From positions 2,852,001 through 2,916,000 of the forward strand of contig NC_015312.1 of NCBI RefSeq assembly GCF_000196675.2: a DNA stretch of 64,000 nt, read 5' to 3'. Positions within the stretch are counted from its first letter, which is position 1, and the number at the start of each line of letters is the position of its first letter. Positions 19,035 to 28,631 of this stretch are shown here, one piece after another. A program made the translations under genes and the position numbers. The notes below the pieces were generated by a model. That model was given only the letters and a program-made list of their open reading frames with translations, was not told the origin of the DNA and made no database searches. The DNA comes from Pseudonocardia benzenivorans CB1190 (lineage in GTDB: Bacteria > Actinomycetota > Actinomycetes > Mycobacteriales > Pseudonocardiaceae).

Positions 19035-19081
19035 GACCGGTCGGCACCAGACCGGTTGACACGGAGACCGGTCGACACAGA
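19035..19081. repeat. Three tandem 15-16-bp repeats containing ACCGGT
   Basis: GACCGGTCGGCACCA, GACCGGTTGACACGGA and GACCGGTCGACACAGA follow each other directly upstream of the acyl-CoA synthetase gene. Each holds the palindrome ACCGGT. The roughly 16-bp period could place sites for a regulator, but no such regulator is known here. Confidence 0.7.
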
Positions 19082-19121
19082 GACATCGGCACATGAGCTC
19101 AGGAACACGACGGAGTGCGAG

Positions 19122-20804
19122 ATGACCGAGGCGGATGCCTTCTACGCGGCGCGCGACTTCCTGCTGACCCACCGCACCGACTACGACACGGCCGTCCGCG
19201 ACTTCCGCTGGCCGCAGCTCACCGAGTTCAACTGGGCCCTCGACCACTTCGACAACGTCGCCGCCGATCCCGAGCGTGGCGCCCGCCGGGCGCTGTGGAT
19301 CGTCGAGAGCGACGGCTCGGAGGCGTACTGGACGTTCGCGGAGATGTCGTCGCGCTCCGACCGCGTGGCGAACTGGCTGCGTGCCCAGGGTGTCGCGCGC
19401 GGTGACCGGATCATCCTCATGCTGGGCAACCAGCTCGAGCTGTGGGAGACGCTGCTCGCGGCGATGAAGCTCGGCGCGGTCGTCATCCCGGCGACGACGC
19501 TGCTCACCGCCGAGGACCTGCGCGACCGGGTCGAGCGCGGCAACGCCCGGCACGTGGTCGTCGGCGGTGCCGACGCCGGCAAGTTCGACGACGTCGCGGG
19601 CGACTACACGCGCATCGCCGTGCGGGGCGCGCCGTCCGGCTGGCTCGACTACACCGAGGCCTACGACGTCGCCGACACGTTCGTGCCCGACGGCGTCACC
19701 CGGGCCGACGACACGCTGCTGCTCTACTTCACCTCCGGCACGACGGCCAAGCCGAAGCTGGTCGAGCACACCCACCAGTCCTACCCGGTCGGCCACCTGT
19801 CGACGATGTACTGGATCGGGCTGGAGCCCGGCGACGTGCACCTCAACATCTCCTCGCCGGGCTGGGCCAAGCACGCCTGGTCCAACGTCTTCGCGCCGTG
19901 GATCGCCGAGGCCACCGTGCTCGTCATGAACTACGCACGGTTCGACGCGGAGAGCGTGCTGGGCGTGCTGGAGCGCTGCGGCGTCGACAGCTTCTGCGCC
20001 CCGCCGACGGTGTGGCGCATGCTCATCCAGGCCGACCTGTCGACGCTGCGCACCCCGCCGCAGAAGGTCGTCGGGGCGGGGGAGCCGCTCAACCCCGAGG
20101 TCATCGAGCAGGTCGAGAAGGCCTGGGGCGTGCGGATCCGCGACGGCTTCGGCCAGACCGAGTCGAGCGTGCAGATCGGCAACCCGCCCGGGCAGACCGT
20201 CAAGCCCGGCTCGATGGGCCGGCCCATCCCGGGCTTCCCGATCGAGCTGATCGACCCCGCGACGGGCGAGAAGAGCGACGAGGGCGAGATCTGCATCGAC
20301 CTGTCGCGCCGCCCGACGGGGCTGATGGTCGGCTACTACGGCGACGACGAGCGCAACGCCGAGGCCATGGCCGGCGGCTACTACCACACCGGCGACGTCG
20401 GCTCCCGCGACGCGGACCGCTACATCACCTACGTCGGCCGCTCCGACGACGTCTTCAAGGCCAGCGACTACCGGATCAGCCCGTTCGAGCTGGAGAGCGT
20501 GCTGATCGAGCACCCGGCGGTCGCGGAGGCGGCCGTCGTGCCCTCGCCCGATCCGGTGCGGCTCGCGGTGCCGAAGGCCTACGTCGTCCTGGCGGCCGGG
20601 CACACGCCCGACGAGGCGACGGCCCGCTCGATCCTCGAGTTCGCGCGCGACAACCTGGCGCCCTACAAGCGGATCCGGCGCCTCGAGTTCGCCGACCTGC
20701 CCAAGACGATCTCCGGCAAGATCCGTCGCGTCGAGCTGCGCGGGCGCGAGCAGGACATCCACGGCTCCGAGGCGGCGACCGCGCAGGGCGAGTACACCCT
20801 GTGA
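19122..20804 (+). CDS. AMP-forming acyl-CoA synthetase (medium-chain/aryl type)
   Basis: An adenylating enzyme of 560 residues that activates a carboxylic acid to its CoA thioester via an acyl-AMP. The P-loop motif is YFTSGTTAKPKLVEHTH. GFGQTESS and YYHTGDVG are the A5 and A7 motifs, and PKTISGKIRR near the end carries the catalytic Lys. The GWAKHAW segment resembles the ACSM/benzoate-CoA ligase group rather than PaaK (about 430 residues). The substrate is therefore open: a medium-chain or aromatic acid. ATG 19122 follows GGAG. Three ACCGGT repeats lie upstream. Confidence 0.88.
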   Translation: MTEADAFYAARDFLLTHRTDYDTAVRDFRWPQLTEFNWALDHFDNVAADPERGARRALWIVESDGSEAYWTFAEMSSRSDRVANWLRAQGVARGDRIILMLGNQLELWETLLAAMKLGAVVIPATTLLTAEDLRDRVERGNARHVVVGGADAGKFDDVAGDYTRIAVRGAPSGWLDYTEAYDVADTFVPDGVTRADDTLLLYFTSGTTAKPKLVEHTHQSYPVGHLSTMYWIGLEPGDVHLNISSPGWAKHAWSNVFAPWIAEATVLVMNYARFDAESVLGVLERCGVDSFCAPPTVWRMLIQADLSTLRTPPQKVVGAGEPLNPEVIEQVEKAWGVRIRDGFGQTESSVQIGNPPGQTVKPGSMGRPIPGFPIELIDPATGEKSDEGEICIDLSRRPTGLMVGYYGDDERNAEAMAGGYYHTGDVGSRDADRYITYVGRSDDVFKASDYRISPFELESVLIEHPAVAEAAVVPSPDPVRLAVPKAYVVLAAGHTPDEATARSILEFARDNLAPYKRIRRLEFADLPKTISGKIRRVELRGREQDIHGSEAATAQGEYTL

Positions 20805-20867
20805 GCGGCGTTCGTCGTCACAGCAGTCGTCACAGCGGCTGACGCCACTCACGACCGCCTGAGATGG

Positions 20868-21317
20868 TCAGGAGCCGGTCCGGCCTGCCGGGCAGGGTGA
20901 GCGGCGGCCCGTGAGGGTGCCGAGCAGGAGCAGCGCGCCCCACGGGCCGATCACCCAGGCCGGCCAGAACGGCTGCACGCTGCCCGTCCCCACCGAGGTC
21001 GCGAGCCACATGACCAGGCAGATCGTGCCGACGAGCGCCCACGGTGCCCAGGCCGCGGCGCGCCCGGCGGCGATCCGCGGCCGGGCCGTCGTGGGCGCCG
21101 CGGTCGCGACGGGCTCGCGGGCCGTGAGGACGGGCAGATCGCGGGTGACCGCGTCGAGGTCGGCCTGGGTGCGGGCGGCGTGGACGGCGTCGAGCCGGGA
21201 CTCGAACTCGGTGAGGTCGAGCCGTCCGTCGCCGACGTGCGTCCGCAGCAGCGCCTCGGTGTGCTCGCGTTCGGCGTCGCCGATCCGCAGGCCGGGATGT
21301 GCGTCGTGGTCGGGCAT
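20868..21317 (-). CDS. DUF1707 (SHOCT-like) membrane protein with 2TM domain
   Basis: A 149-residue protein. The N-terminal DUF1707 domain (LRIGDAEREHTEALLRTHVGDGRLDLTEFESRLDAVHAA, about 10-48) is followed by an Ala/Pro linker and two membrane helices (about 90-110 and 117-135), as in the DUF1707-2TM architecture common in actinobacteria. The function is unknown. It is convergent with the acyl-CoA synthetase gene, 63 bases apart. Confidence 0.85.
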   Translation of the reverse strand: MPDHDAHPGLRIGDAEREHTEALLRTHVGDGRLDLTEFESRLDAVHAARTQADLDAVTRDLPVLTAREPVATAAPTTARPRIAAGRAAAWAPWALVGTICLVMWLATSVGTGSVQPFWPAWVIGPWGALLLLGTLTGRRSPCPAGRTGS

Positions 21318-21414
21318 CGGGGTCCTCCGTCCGTTCGTGCGACGTGACCCAGCCTGCTCGCGTCACCCCTGACGTGTCAAGTTCGACATGTCGAAATCGA
21401 CGCGACGTGTGCGG

Positions 21415-22050
21415 TCAGTCCGTGCCGCCGAAGTGTCCGGGCCAGTCGCGGTAGCTGATGCGGGAGATCGAGACGACCTCGCCCAGCCGGCCCCACTCGT
21501 TGCGGCCCAGCCGGGCCAGCGGCCGCAGCCGCTCCACCGACGGCAGCGTGTTGCCGCGCTCGTCGGTCTCCAGCACGTCCGGATCGACGACGGCGTGCAC
21601 GACGCGGCCGATCACGACCGTCGAGTCGCCCAGGGTCAGGTCGCGCTCCAGCCGGCACTCGAACGCGATCGGCGACTCCGCCACCCGCGGCGGGGCGACG
21701 AGCTTGCTCGGCTCGGGCGTCAGCCCGACGGCGGTGAACTCGCTGATCTCGGCGGGGAAGTCGGTCGCCGTGGCGTTGATCCGCTCGAACATCGGCTCCG
21801 TCGCGATCGAGATCACGAACTCGCCGGTCTCGCGCACGTTGCGCAGCGAGTCCTTCACCCTGTAGGAGGTGAACTGCAGCATCGGCGGGTCCACACACGC
21901 GACGGTGAAGAACGAGTGCGGCGCGAGGTTGTCGACGCCCGCCGCCGACCGCGTCGACACCCACGCGATCGGCCGCGGCAGCACGGACGAGGTCAGCAGC
22001 TTGTAGAACGCGCGAGCGCCCATCTCGTCAGGACTCATGTCGGTGCGCAT
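21415..22050 (-). CDS. Flavin reductase-like / FMN-binding split-barrel protein
   Basis: A 211-residue member of the flavin-reductase-like split-barrel family. FMN-contact segments read LPRPIAWVSTRSAAGVDNLAPHSFF and FTSYRVKDSLRNVRETGEFVISI, typical of the group that reduces flavin or stores FMN. The partner is unknown. The ATG at 22050 has GAGGGAGGA 8 bases before it; an in-frame ATG at 22038 is the alternative. It is divergent from cobD. Confidence 0.85.
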   Translation of the reverse strand: MRTDMSPDEMGARAFYKLLTSSVLPRPIAWVSTRSAAGVDNLAPHSFFTVACVDPPMLQFTSYRVKDSLRNVRETGEFVISIATEPMFERINATATDFPAEISEFTAVGLTPEPSKLVAPPRVAESPIAFECRLERDLTLGDSTVVIGRVVHAVVDPDVLETDERGNTLPSVERLRPLARLGRNEWGRLGEVVSISRISYRDWPGHFGGTD

Positions 22051-22119
22051 GCGACGGATCCTCCCTCGTCGTCGCGGCGGCGGCGAACCCCGGTGGGCGC
22101 GGCCACACCGGGTGCTCCG

Positions 22120-22125
22120 TAGCGT
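22120..22125 (+). promoter_or_regulatory. -10 box TAGCGT, leaderless cobD promoter
   Basis: TAGCGT plus seven bases leads directly to GTG 22133. This decides the cobD start against the ATG at 22037, which would lie inside the divergent gene. Confidence 0.5.
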
Positions 22126-22132
22126 CGCGGCC

Positions 22133-23101
22133 GTGCGATCGTCCCGTGGCACCGCCCGCGCCCTCGGTCTCCTCGCCGGTGTCCTCGCCGACCGGGTCGT
22201 CGGCGACCCGCGCCGCGGCCACCCAGTCGCCGGGTTCGGCCGGCTCGCCGGCGCACTCGAACGCCGGGACCGGGCCGACAGCAGGGCGCGCGGAGCCGCG
22301 CACGTCGTCGCGCTGGTCGGGGGCGTGGTCGCGGCGGGCCTCGCGGTCGAACGGGCGTCCCGGGCGCCGGCGGCGGTCGTGGTGACGACGGGTGTGGCCA
22401 CCTGGGCGGTGCTCGGCGGCCGGTCGCTCGTGGGGGAGGGGACGGCGCTGGGCCGCGAGCTCGCCGCGGGCGACGAGGCCGCCGCGCGACGCAGGCTGCC
22501 CCACCTGTGCGGGCGCGACCCCGACACGCTCGACGCCGCCGGGATGGCCAGGGCGGGGGTGGAGTCGTTGGCGGAGAACACCTCCGACGCGGTCGTCGCG
22601 CCGCTGCTGTGGGGTGCCGTCGCCGGGGTCCCGGGGCTGCTGGGCTACCGCGCCGTCAACACCCTCGACGCGATGATCGGGCATCGTTCGCCGCGGTACG
22701 CGCGCTTCGGCTGGGCCGCGGCCCGGCTCGACGACCTCGCCAACCTCGTCCCCGCCCGAGTCGCCGCCTGTCTCGTCGCGGGGCTCGCGCCGCTGGTCGG
22801 CGGGTCGCCGAGGGCTGCGTTGCGGGCCTGGCGACGTGACGCGGGCGCCCATCCCAGCCCGAACGCCGGCCCGGTCGAGGCGGCGGCCGCGGGGGCCCTC
22901 GGGGTGCGGCTGGGCGGCACGACCGTCTACCCCTACGGGGTGCAGGAGCGGCCGGTGCTGGGTGAGGGCCGCCCACCCGAGGTGCCCGACCTCGCCCGCG
23001 CCGCGGTGCTCTCGACGGCGGTCGGTGCGGCGTCGGCGGTCCTCGCCGCGGCCACGGCGATGTGGACGAGCCGGCCCGGCCCGTGCTCCCGGGCCCGGTG
23101 A
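22133..23101 (+). CDS. cobD: Adenosylcobinamide-phosphate synthase CobD/CbiB
   Basis: An integral membrane enzyme that joins an aminopropanol-type side chain to adenosylcobyric acid. The 322 residues show the family blocks GVLADRVVGDPRRGHPVAGFGRL, the ESLAENTSDAVVAPLLW region, the TLDAMIGHRSPRYARFGWAAARLDDLAN stretch and PSPNAGPVEAAAAGAL near the end, plus several hydrophobic helices. It is separate from the cobQ operon, with a convergent SURF1 gene between them. Confidence 0.93.
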   Translation: MRSSRGTARALGLLAGVLADRVVGDPRRGHPVAGFGRLAGALERRDRADSRARGAAHVVALVGGVVAAGLAVERASRAPAAVVVTTGVATWAVLGGRSLVGEGTALGRELAAGDEAAARRRLPHLCGRDPDTLDAAGMARAGVESLAENTSDAVVAPLLWGAVAGVPGLLGYRAVNTLDAMIGHRSPRYARFGWAAARLDDLANLVPARVAACLVAGLAPLVGGSPRAALRAWRRDAGAHPSPNAGPVEAAAAGALGVRLGGTTVYPYGVQERPVLGEGRPPEVPDLARAAVLSTAVGAASAVLAAATAMWTSRPGPCSRAR

Positions 23102-23111
23102 GGGCGCCGGC

Positions 23112-24032
23112 TCAGGCGCGGTCGCCGGTCTCGTCGCGGGCGCGCCCGGACGGCGCGTCGCGCACGACCGCCTGCTCGCCCCCGCCGCGCTCCTGACCCG
23201 CGGATGGCTCCTGGCCCACACCCGGCTCCTGGGTGACGGGCGGCTCGTCGCGGCCGGCGAGGGCGTCGCGCAGGGCGGCCCGCTCGCTCCTGCGGTCGCG
23301 ACGGGTCCGGCGCTGCAACAGCTCCAGCCGGATGAAGTAGCCGAGCGCGATGAGCGCGATCGCCCCGAAGGTGAGCCACTGCAGGGCGTAGGAGAAGTTG
23401 GAGAACGGCGCGGCGCCGGTGTCCGGCTCGATCGCGAGCGGGCGCAGTGTGCCCGGGCCGCTCTGCTCGGCGACGTAACCCGCGACTGCGGCCAGCCCGC
23501 TCGCGCGGGCGACGGTCTGCGAGTTCGCGCTGTAGACCTGCAGGTGCCCGTCCTGGGTGAACGCGGGCCGGTCCTTGGGGTCGATCTCGTCGGTGCGCAG
23601 CCGTCCGACGACGGTGACCTCGCCGCCCGGCGCGGCGGGGAACGACGGCACGACCTGCCCGTCGGCCGCCTCGACCGAGCCACGGTCGATCACGACGACC
23701 CGGCCGTCGGTGGTGCGCAGCGGCGTCATGACCTCGAACGCGGGCTTCCCGTCGACGACCCGCAGTCGCACGACCGCCTCGGCCTCGGGCACGAACGTGC
23801 CCGTCACCGTGACCTGCCGCCACTGCAACGACGGGTCGACGGCGTCCTGGGGGACCAGCGTCGAGAACGGCTGCGGCGCGATGGTCGCGGCGATGTCGAT
23901 GTCCTTCTGCTGCGAGTCGCGCTCGGCCTCGCGGCCGAACTGCCACGGCGCGAGGTAGACGTAGCAGGCCACCGCGAAGGCGACGACCGCCACGACGAGG
24001 GCGATCCATCCCGGTCGCAGCAGGAAGCGCAT
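23112..24032 (-). CDS. SURF1-family cytochrome oxidase assembly protein
   Basis: A 306-residue protein with two membrane helices, at the N-terminus (RPGWIALVVAVVAFAVACYVYL) and near residue 235 (FGAIALIALGYFIRL). The SURF1 region between them includes the APWQFGR start and the RGSVEAADG and SNFSYALQWL segments. SURF1 helps insert haem into the aa3 oxidase. It is divergent from cobQ and unrelated to cobalamin. A polar, Gly/Glu-rich C-terminal tail of about 55 residues is extra. MRFLL at 24032 is favoured over the longer frame by a leaderless promoter. Confidence 0.88.
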   Translation of the reverse strand: MRFLLRPGWIALVVAVVAFAVACYVYLAPWQFGREAERDSQQKDIDIAATIAPQPFSTLVPQDAVDPSLQWRQVTVTGTFVPEAEAVVRLRVVDGKPAFEVMTPLRTTDGRVVVIDRGSVEAADGQVVPSFPAAPGGEVTVVGRLRTDEIDPKDRPAFTQDGHLQVYSANSQTVARASGLAAVAGYVAEQSGPGTLRPLAIEPDTGAAPFSNFSYALQWLTFGAIALIALGYFIRLELLQRRTRRDRRSERAALRDALAGRDEPPVTQEPGVGQEPSAGQERGGGEQAVVRDAPSGRARDETGDRA

Positions 24033-24038
24033 GGCCTC

Positions 24039-24044
24039 ACGGTA
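24039..24044 (-). promoter_or_regulatory. -10 box TACCGT, leaderless SURF1 promoter
   Basis: On the minus strand TACCGT is followed by six bases and the ATG at 24032. Confidence 0.5.
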
Positions 24045-24135
24045 GGCCCCGCCCGGCCGGCACCCGACGCCGGACCCCGTGGGGTGCCCCACCCGACACC
24101 ACTGCCCGTGACCTGCGACGCCGATACTGACGTCC

Positions 24136-25722
24136 GTGTCCGATCACCTCACGCCCGCTCCGTCCGTCCCCGCTCCGTCCGAACCCGGCTTGCGGGGTGC
24201 GTTGCTGGTGGCGGGGACGTCGTCGGATGCGGGCAAGAGCGCGGTGGTGGCGGGGTTGTGTCGGTGGTTGTGGCGGCGGGGGGTGTCGGTGGCGCCGTTC
24301 AAGGCGCAGAACATGAGCAACAACTCGGTGGTCACGGTGGATGGTGGGGAGATCGGGCGGGCGCAGGCGATGCAGGCGCATGCGTGTGGGTTGGCGCCGA
24401 GTGTGGAGTTCAACCCGGTGTTGCTCAAGCCGGGTAGTGACCGGTCCTCGCAGGTGGTGGTCCGGGGCCGGGTGGCGGGGCAGGTGAGCGCGGTGTCGTA
24501 TCGGGCGCGGACGGCGGCGTTGGGTGCGGTGGTGGCGGAGTCGTTGGCGGGGTTGCGGGCGCGGTTCGACGTGGTGGTCTGTGAGGGGGCGGGGTCGCCG
24601 GCGGAGATCAACCTGCGGGCGGGTGACATCACGAACATGGGGCTGGCGCAGGCGGCGGGGTTGCCGGTGGTGGTGGTGGGTGACATCGACCGGGGTGGGG
24701 TGTTGGCGCATCTGTTCGGGACGTTGGCGGTGCTCGACCGGGCCGATCAGGCGCGGGTGGCGGGGTTCGTGGTGAACAAGTTCCGGGGGGACCCGGCGCT
24801 GTTGGCGCCGGGGTTGGATCGGTTGCGGGCGTTGACCGGGCGGCCGACGTTCGGGGTGTTGCCGTGGTCGGAGCGGTTGTGGCTGGATGCGGAGGACTCG
24901 TTGTCGGCGGTGGCCGATGCGGTGGTGGGTCGGCCGGGGCCGCCGTGGGGGGCGGAGTGGTTGCGGGTGGGGGTGGTGCGGCTGCCGCGGATGTCGAATG
25001 CCACGGATGTGGAGGCGTTGGCGTGTGAGCCGGGGGTGGCGGTGCGGTATGTGAGTGAGCCGTCGCGGCTGGTGGACGTGGACGTGGTGGTGGTGCCGGG
25101 GTCGAAGGCGACGGTGGCGGATCTGGGGTGGTTGCGGCGCTCGGGGTTGGCCGCGGCGGTGGTGGCGCATGCCGGGGCGGGCAAGCCGGTGTTGGGGATC
25201 TGTGGGGGGTATCAGATGTTGGGCCGGCGGATCGTGGATCCGGGCGGGGTGGAGGTGGTCGGGGGCGCGGACGTGGCGGGGCTGGGGTTGCTGGATCTGG
25301 AGGTGCGGTTCGAGGCGGGCAAGCATCTGGGGACGCCGGTGGGGACGGCGTGGGGGCAGCGGGTGCGCGGGTATGAGATTCATCATGGGCGGGTTGTGGT
25401 GTCGGGGGATCCGGTGCTGGTCGAGGAGCCGGGGGAGGGCTCGGATGCCGGGGTGGTGTTGGGCACGCACTGGCACGGGTTGTTGGAGAACGACGGGTTC
25501 CGTCGGGTGTTGTTGACCCGGCTGGCGGGGTTGGCGGGGCGGGACGGGTTCGTGGTGGCGCCGGGGACGGATTTCGCTGCTGAGCGGGCCGCGCAGCTGG
25601 ACGTGCTCGGTGACCTCGTCGCCGACCACCTCGACACCGCCGCGATTGAACATGTCATCAATCACGGAGCACCCGCGGACCTCCCGACCCTGACGACCGG
25701 TCTGGCAGGCTCCGTGCCGTGA
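24136..25722 (+). CDS. cobQ: Cobyric acid synthase CobQ
   Basis: A glutamine-dependent amidase that adds four amides to adenosylcobyrinic acid a,c-diamide. Its 528 residues begin with a dethiobiotin-synthase-type P-loop ([10 protein letters not shown]) and [12 protein letters not shown]. The class I glutaminase domain follows, with the nucleophile Cys in [10 protein letters not shown] (about residue 354) and the His of THWHGL. From about 24190 the gene uses many TTG and GTG codons, unlike its neighbours. It overlaps chlID by GTGA and opens the main cob operon, divergent from SURF1. Confidence 0.95.
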   Translation: MSDHLTPAPSVPAPSEPGLRGALLVAGTSSDAGKSAVVAGLCRWLWRRGVSVAPFKAQNMSNNSVVTVDGGEIGRAQAMQAHACGLAPSVEFNPVLLKPGSDRSSQVVVRGRVAGQVSAVSYRARTAALGAVVAESLAGLRARFDVVVCEGAGSPAEINLRAGDITNMGLAQAAGLPVVVVGDIDRGGVLAHLFGTLAVLDRADQARVAGFVVNKFRGDPALLAPGLDRLRALTGRPTFGVLPWSERLWLDAEDSLSAVADAVVGRPGPPWGAEWLRVGVVRLPRMSNATDVEALACEPGVAVRYVSEPSRLVDVDVVVVPGSKATVADLGWLRRSGLAAAVVAHAGAGKPVLGICGGYQMLGRRIVDPGGVEVVGGADVAGLGLLDLEVRFEAGKHLGTPVGTAWGQRVRGYEIHHGRVVVSGDPVLVEEPGEGSDAGVVLGTHWHGLLENDGFRRVLLTRLAGLAGRDGFVVAPGTDFAAERAAQLDVLGDLVADHLDTAAIEHVINHGAPADLPTLTTGLAGSVP

Positions 25723-27986
25723 CCACCCCGGGCCTCATGCACGCGCGTTTCCCGTTCTCGGCCGTCGTCGGGCACGACGACCTGCGGTTGGCGCTGCTGC
25801 TCAACGCGGTCCATCCGGGTGTGGGTGGGGTGTTGGTGCGGGGGGAGAAGGGCACCGCGAAGTCGACGGCGGTGCGTGCGCTGGCGGCGCTGCTGCCCGC
25901 GGTGGAGGTGGTCGAGGGCTGCCGGTTCGGCTGTGACCCGGCCGCCCCCGACCCGGGCTGTCCGGACGGGCCGCACGGCCCGGGTGCGGTGGTGGGCCGG
26001 CGTCCGGCGCGGTTGGTCGAGTTGCCGGTCGGGGCGAGTGAGGACCGGCTGGTCGGGGCGCTGGATCTGGAGCGGGCGCTGGCCGAGGGGGTGCGGGCCT
26101 ACCAGCCGGGGTTGTTGGCCGCGGCGCACCGCGGGGTGCTCTATGTCGACGAGGTGAACCTGCTGCACGACCATCTCGTGGATGTGTTGCTCGACGCGGC
26201 GGCGATGGGGCGGGCGCACGTGGAGCGGGATGGGGTGTCGGTGTCGCATGCGGCGCGGTTTTTGCTGGTCGGGACGATGAACCCGGAGGAGGGGGAGCTG
26301 CGTCCGCAGTTGTTGGACCGGTTCGGGTTGACCGTGGAGGTGGCCGCGTCGCGGGAGGTCGCGACGCGGGCGGAGGTGGTGCGGCGGGGGCTGGCGTTCG
26401 AGGCGGATCCGGTGGGGTTCGCGGCGGGCTGGGCCGAGGCGGAGCGGGAGGTGGCGGCGCGGATCGTGGCGGCGCGGGCGCGGGTGGGCGCGGTGGTGTT
26501 GGCGGATCGGGAGCTGCGGCGGATCGCGGGGGTGTGTGCGGCGGTGGAGGTCGACGGGATGCGCGCGGATCTGGTGATCGCGCGGGCGGCGGTGGCGCAT
26601 GCGGCGTGGCGGGGGGCCGGGTCGGTGGCCGAGCTGGATGTTCGGGTGGCGGCGCGGTTGGCGTTGCCGCACCGGCGGCGTCGGGATCCGTTCGACGAGC
26701 CGGGGATCGACGAGCAGACCCTCGACGACGCCCTGCGCTCGGCCGCGGAGAACCTGGACGACGAGCCGGATCCGCCGTCACCGGGTGGTCCGGGCTCGAA
26801 CGGTTCGGCCCCAGACGGTTCGGCCCCAGACGGTTCGGCCCGAGACGGTTCGGCCCGAGACGGTTCGGGCCCGGAGGGTTCGGCCGGGGATGGTTCGGGC
26901 CCACCCGGTTCGGCGCCAGCTGGTGCGGGGGCCGACGGTTCGGGGACGGAGGCGTCGCGAGCCGACGGCGCCCGGGCCCGCGGCTCGCACCCCGACGACT
27001 CCGGGCGAGCCGGTTCGCGGCCGGACGGTGCGCAGGCAGATGGTTCGTGGCCTGACGGTTCGGCGGCGGACGGGGCGCGGGCCGATGGTTCGCCGGCCGA
27101 CGGTGCGGGCTCGTCCGGATCGGGCTCGTCCGGCCCCGCGGGCCGGGCCGTTCCCGTTCCGACCCCGGTGCGGCTCGCCGCCTCGGCTGCCCGCCGGTTC
27201 CGGGTCCCCGGCGTCGGCGACGGCGCCCCGGGCCGTCGTTCACGGGCCCGTACCGACTCCGGCCGGGTCGTCCGCGCGACGGCCGCCGCGCCGCGCCGCG
27301 CCGCTGATCTGCACCTTCCCGCCACCCTCGCCGCGGCGGCGCCCCTGCAGGCCGCGCGCGGCCGCCGCGGGCGCGAGGTCGTCGTGCGGTCGTCGGACCT
27401 GCGGGGTGCCGAGCGCGAGGGCCGCGAGGGAAACCTGGTGCTGTTCGTCGTCGACGCGTCCGGGTCGATGGCCGCCCGCAGGCGGATGAGCGCGGTGTCG
27501 GGTGCGGTGCTCGCGCTGCTGCGCGACGCCTACCGGCGCCGCGACAAGGTCGGCCTCGTGACCTTCCGGGGCGGCGCGGCCGAGGTCGCGCTGCCGCCGA
27601 CGTCGAGCGTCCCCACCGCGCAGACCCGGCTCGCGACGCTGCGCACGGGCGGGCGCACCCCGCTCGCCCAGGGCCTGCTGCGCGCCCGCCGGGTCCTCGA
27701 CGCCGAACGCCGCCGCGACCCCCGTCGCCGCGCCCTGGTCGTGCTGCTGACCGACGGCCGCGCGACCGTCGCCGCCCGGCCCGGTGGCGACCCGGTGGCC
27801 GACGCCTGCCGCGCCGCCGGCCTGCTCGCGGCCGACGGGGTGCACACCGTCGTCGTCGACTGCGAGAGCGGGCCCGTGCGCCTCGGCCTCGCGGGGACCG
27901 TCGCGGGCCACGCCGGCGCCGAGCTGGTCCGGCTCGACGAGCTGACCGCCGAGTCGGTCGCGAACGTCGTCACCCGCGCCGCCTGA
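25719..27986 (+). CDS. ChlI/ChlD-type chelatase subunit fusion (cobaltochelatase partner)
   Basis: A 755-residue fusion of an AAA+ ATPase and a von Willebrand A domain. The N-terminal half has Walker [10 protein letters not shown] (42-50) and Walker B VDEVNLL (143-149). Residues about 360-475 are a low-complexity Gly-Ser-Asp linker made by a 15-bp repeat. The C-terminal half has the MIDAS motif DASGSM near 578. In actinobacteria this protein works with CobN to insert cobalt, and the surrounding cob genes support that role over magnesium chelation. CobN is not in the window. Codon use changes from TTG/GTG-rich in the AAA half to C-rich in the vWA half. Confidence 0.9.
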   Translation: MTTPGLMHARFPFSAVVGHDDLRLALLLNAVHPGVGGVLVRGEKGTAKSTAVRALAALLPAVEVVEGCRFGCDPAAPDPGCPDGPHGPGAVVGRRPARLVELPVGASEDRLVGALDLERALAEGVRAYQPGLLAAAHRGVLYVDEVNLLHDHLVDVLLDAAAMGRAHVERDGVSVSHAARFLLVGTMNPEEGELRPQLLDRFGLTVEVAASREVATRAEVVRRGLAFEADPVGFAAGWAEAEREVAARIVAARARVGAVVLADRELRRIAGVCAAVEVDGMRADLVIARAAVAHAAWRGAGSVAELDVRVAARLALPHRRRRDPFDEPGIDEQTLDDALRSAAENLDDEPDPPSPGGPGSNGSAPDGSAPDGSARDGSARDGSGPEGSAGDGSGPPGSAPAGAGADGSGTEASRADGARARGSHPDDSGRAGSRPDGAQADGSWPDGSAADGARADGSPADGAGSSGSGSSGPAGRAVPVPTPVRLAASAARRFRVPGVGDGAPGRRSRARTDSGRVVRATAAAPRRAADLHLPATLAAAAPLQAARGRRGREVVVRSSDLRGAEREGREGNLVLFVVDASGSMAARRRMSAVSGAVLALLRDAYRRRDKVGLVTFRGGAAEVALPPTSSVPTAQTRLATLRTGGRTPLAQGLLRARRVLDAERRRDPRRRALVVLLTDGRATVAARPGGDPVADACRAAGLLAADGVHTVVVDCESGPVRLGLAGTVAGHAGAELVRLDELTAESVANVVTRAA
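26799..27124 (+). repeat. 15-bp tandem repeat coding for the ChlID linker
   Basis: Units close to CCAGACGGTTCGGCC recur through this stretch and encode five-residue blocks such as [10 protein letters not shown] and ADGSP. The first five copies are nearly identical and later ones diverge, with several units lost. It is a flexible linker that can change length by slippage. Confidence 0.85.
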
Positions 27987-28009
27987 TCACCACGAACTGG
28001 AGGAACTCC

Positions 28010-28624
28010 GTGCCGCAGGGCAAGGTCGTCACCGTCCCCGATGACGGGCTCTCGACCCGTCAGCGTCGCAATCGGCCGTTGCTGGTGGTGCACACCGGGG
28101 AGATGAAGGGGAAGTCGACCGCGGCGTTCGGGTTGGCGTTGCGGGGCTGGAACCAGGGTTGGTCGATCGGGGTGTTCCAGTTCGTGAAGTCGGCGAAGTG
28201 GAAGGTCGGGGAGGAGGAGGCGTTCCGCGCGTTGGGGCGGGTGCACGAGCAGACCGGGCAGGGTGGGCCGGTGCAGTGGCACAAGATGGGCGCGGGGTGG
28301 AGCTGGACCCGTAGGCCCGGCACCGAGGACGATCACGCCGCGGCGGCCCGGGAGGGGTGGGCGGAGATCCGGCGGCGTCTGCAGCGGCAGGCCCACGACC
28401 TCTACGTGCTCGACGAGTTCACCTATCCGATGAAATGGGGGTGGGTCGAGGTCGGCGAGGTCGTGGAGGTCCTCGCCGCCCGGGAGGGCCACCAGCACGT
28501 GATCATCACCGGTCGGGACGCGGCGCCGGAGCTGATCGAGGCCGCGGACCTGGTGATGGCCACGACGAAGATCAAGCATCCGATGGATGCCGGGCAGAAG
28601 GGGCAGCGGGGCATCGAATGGTGA
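28010..28624 (+). CDS. cobO: Corrinoid adenosyltransferase CobO
   Basis: CobO transfers the 5'-deoxyadenosyl group of ATP to the reduced cobalt of corrinoids. The 204 residues have the P-loop variant HTGEMKGKSTAAFGLALR, FQFVKSAKWKVGEE, YVLDEFTYPMKWGW and IITGRDA, all typical of CobA/CobO. GTG 28010 follows GGAGGA at 5 bases. The coding sequence is G-rich with TTG and GTG codons, like cobQ. Seven bases separate it from cobB. Confidence 0.95.
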   Translation: MPQGKVVTVPDDGLSTRQRRNRPLLVVHTGEMKGKSTAAFGLALRGWNQGWSIGVFQFVKSAKWKVGEEEAFRALGRVHEQTGQGGPVQWHKMGAGWSWTRRPGTEDDHAAAAREGWAEIRRRLQRQAHDLYVLDEFTYPMKWGWVEVGEVVEVLAAREGHQHVIITGRDAAPELIEAADLVMATTKIKHPMDAGQKGQRGIEW

Positions 28625-28631
28625 GGGTCGC

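Noticed and set aside
19122-20804. Assignment of the AMP-binding enzyme as PaaK
   Set aside because: It is about 560 residues and of the ACSM/benzoate-ligase type; PaaK is near 430 residues, and the gene is 12 kb from the paa cluster without a PaaR site.
24037-25665. 542-codon open frame on the minus strand opposite cobQ, very rich in His, Pro and Arg
   Set aside because: It is the complement of the GTG/TTG-rich cobQ codons (CAC, CAA), not a real His-rich protein.
25719-27986. Magnesium chelatase for chlorophyll synthesis
   Set aside because: No bacteriochlorophyll genes are nearby; the cobQ, cobO and cobB neighbours point to cobalt insertion with CobN.
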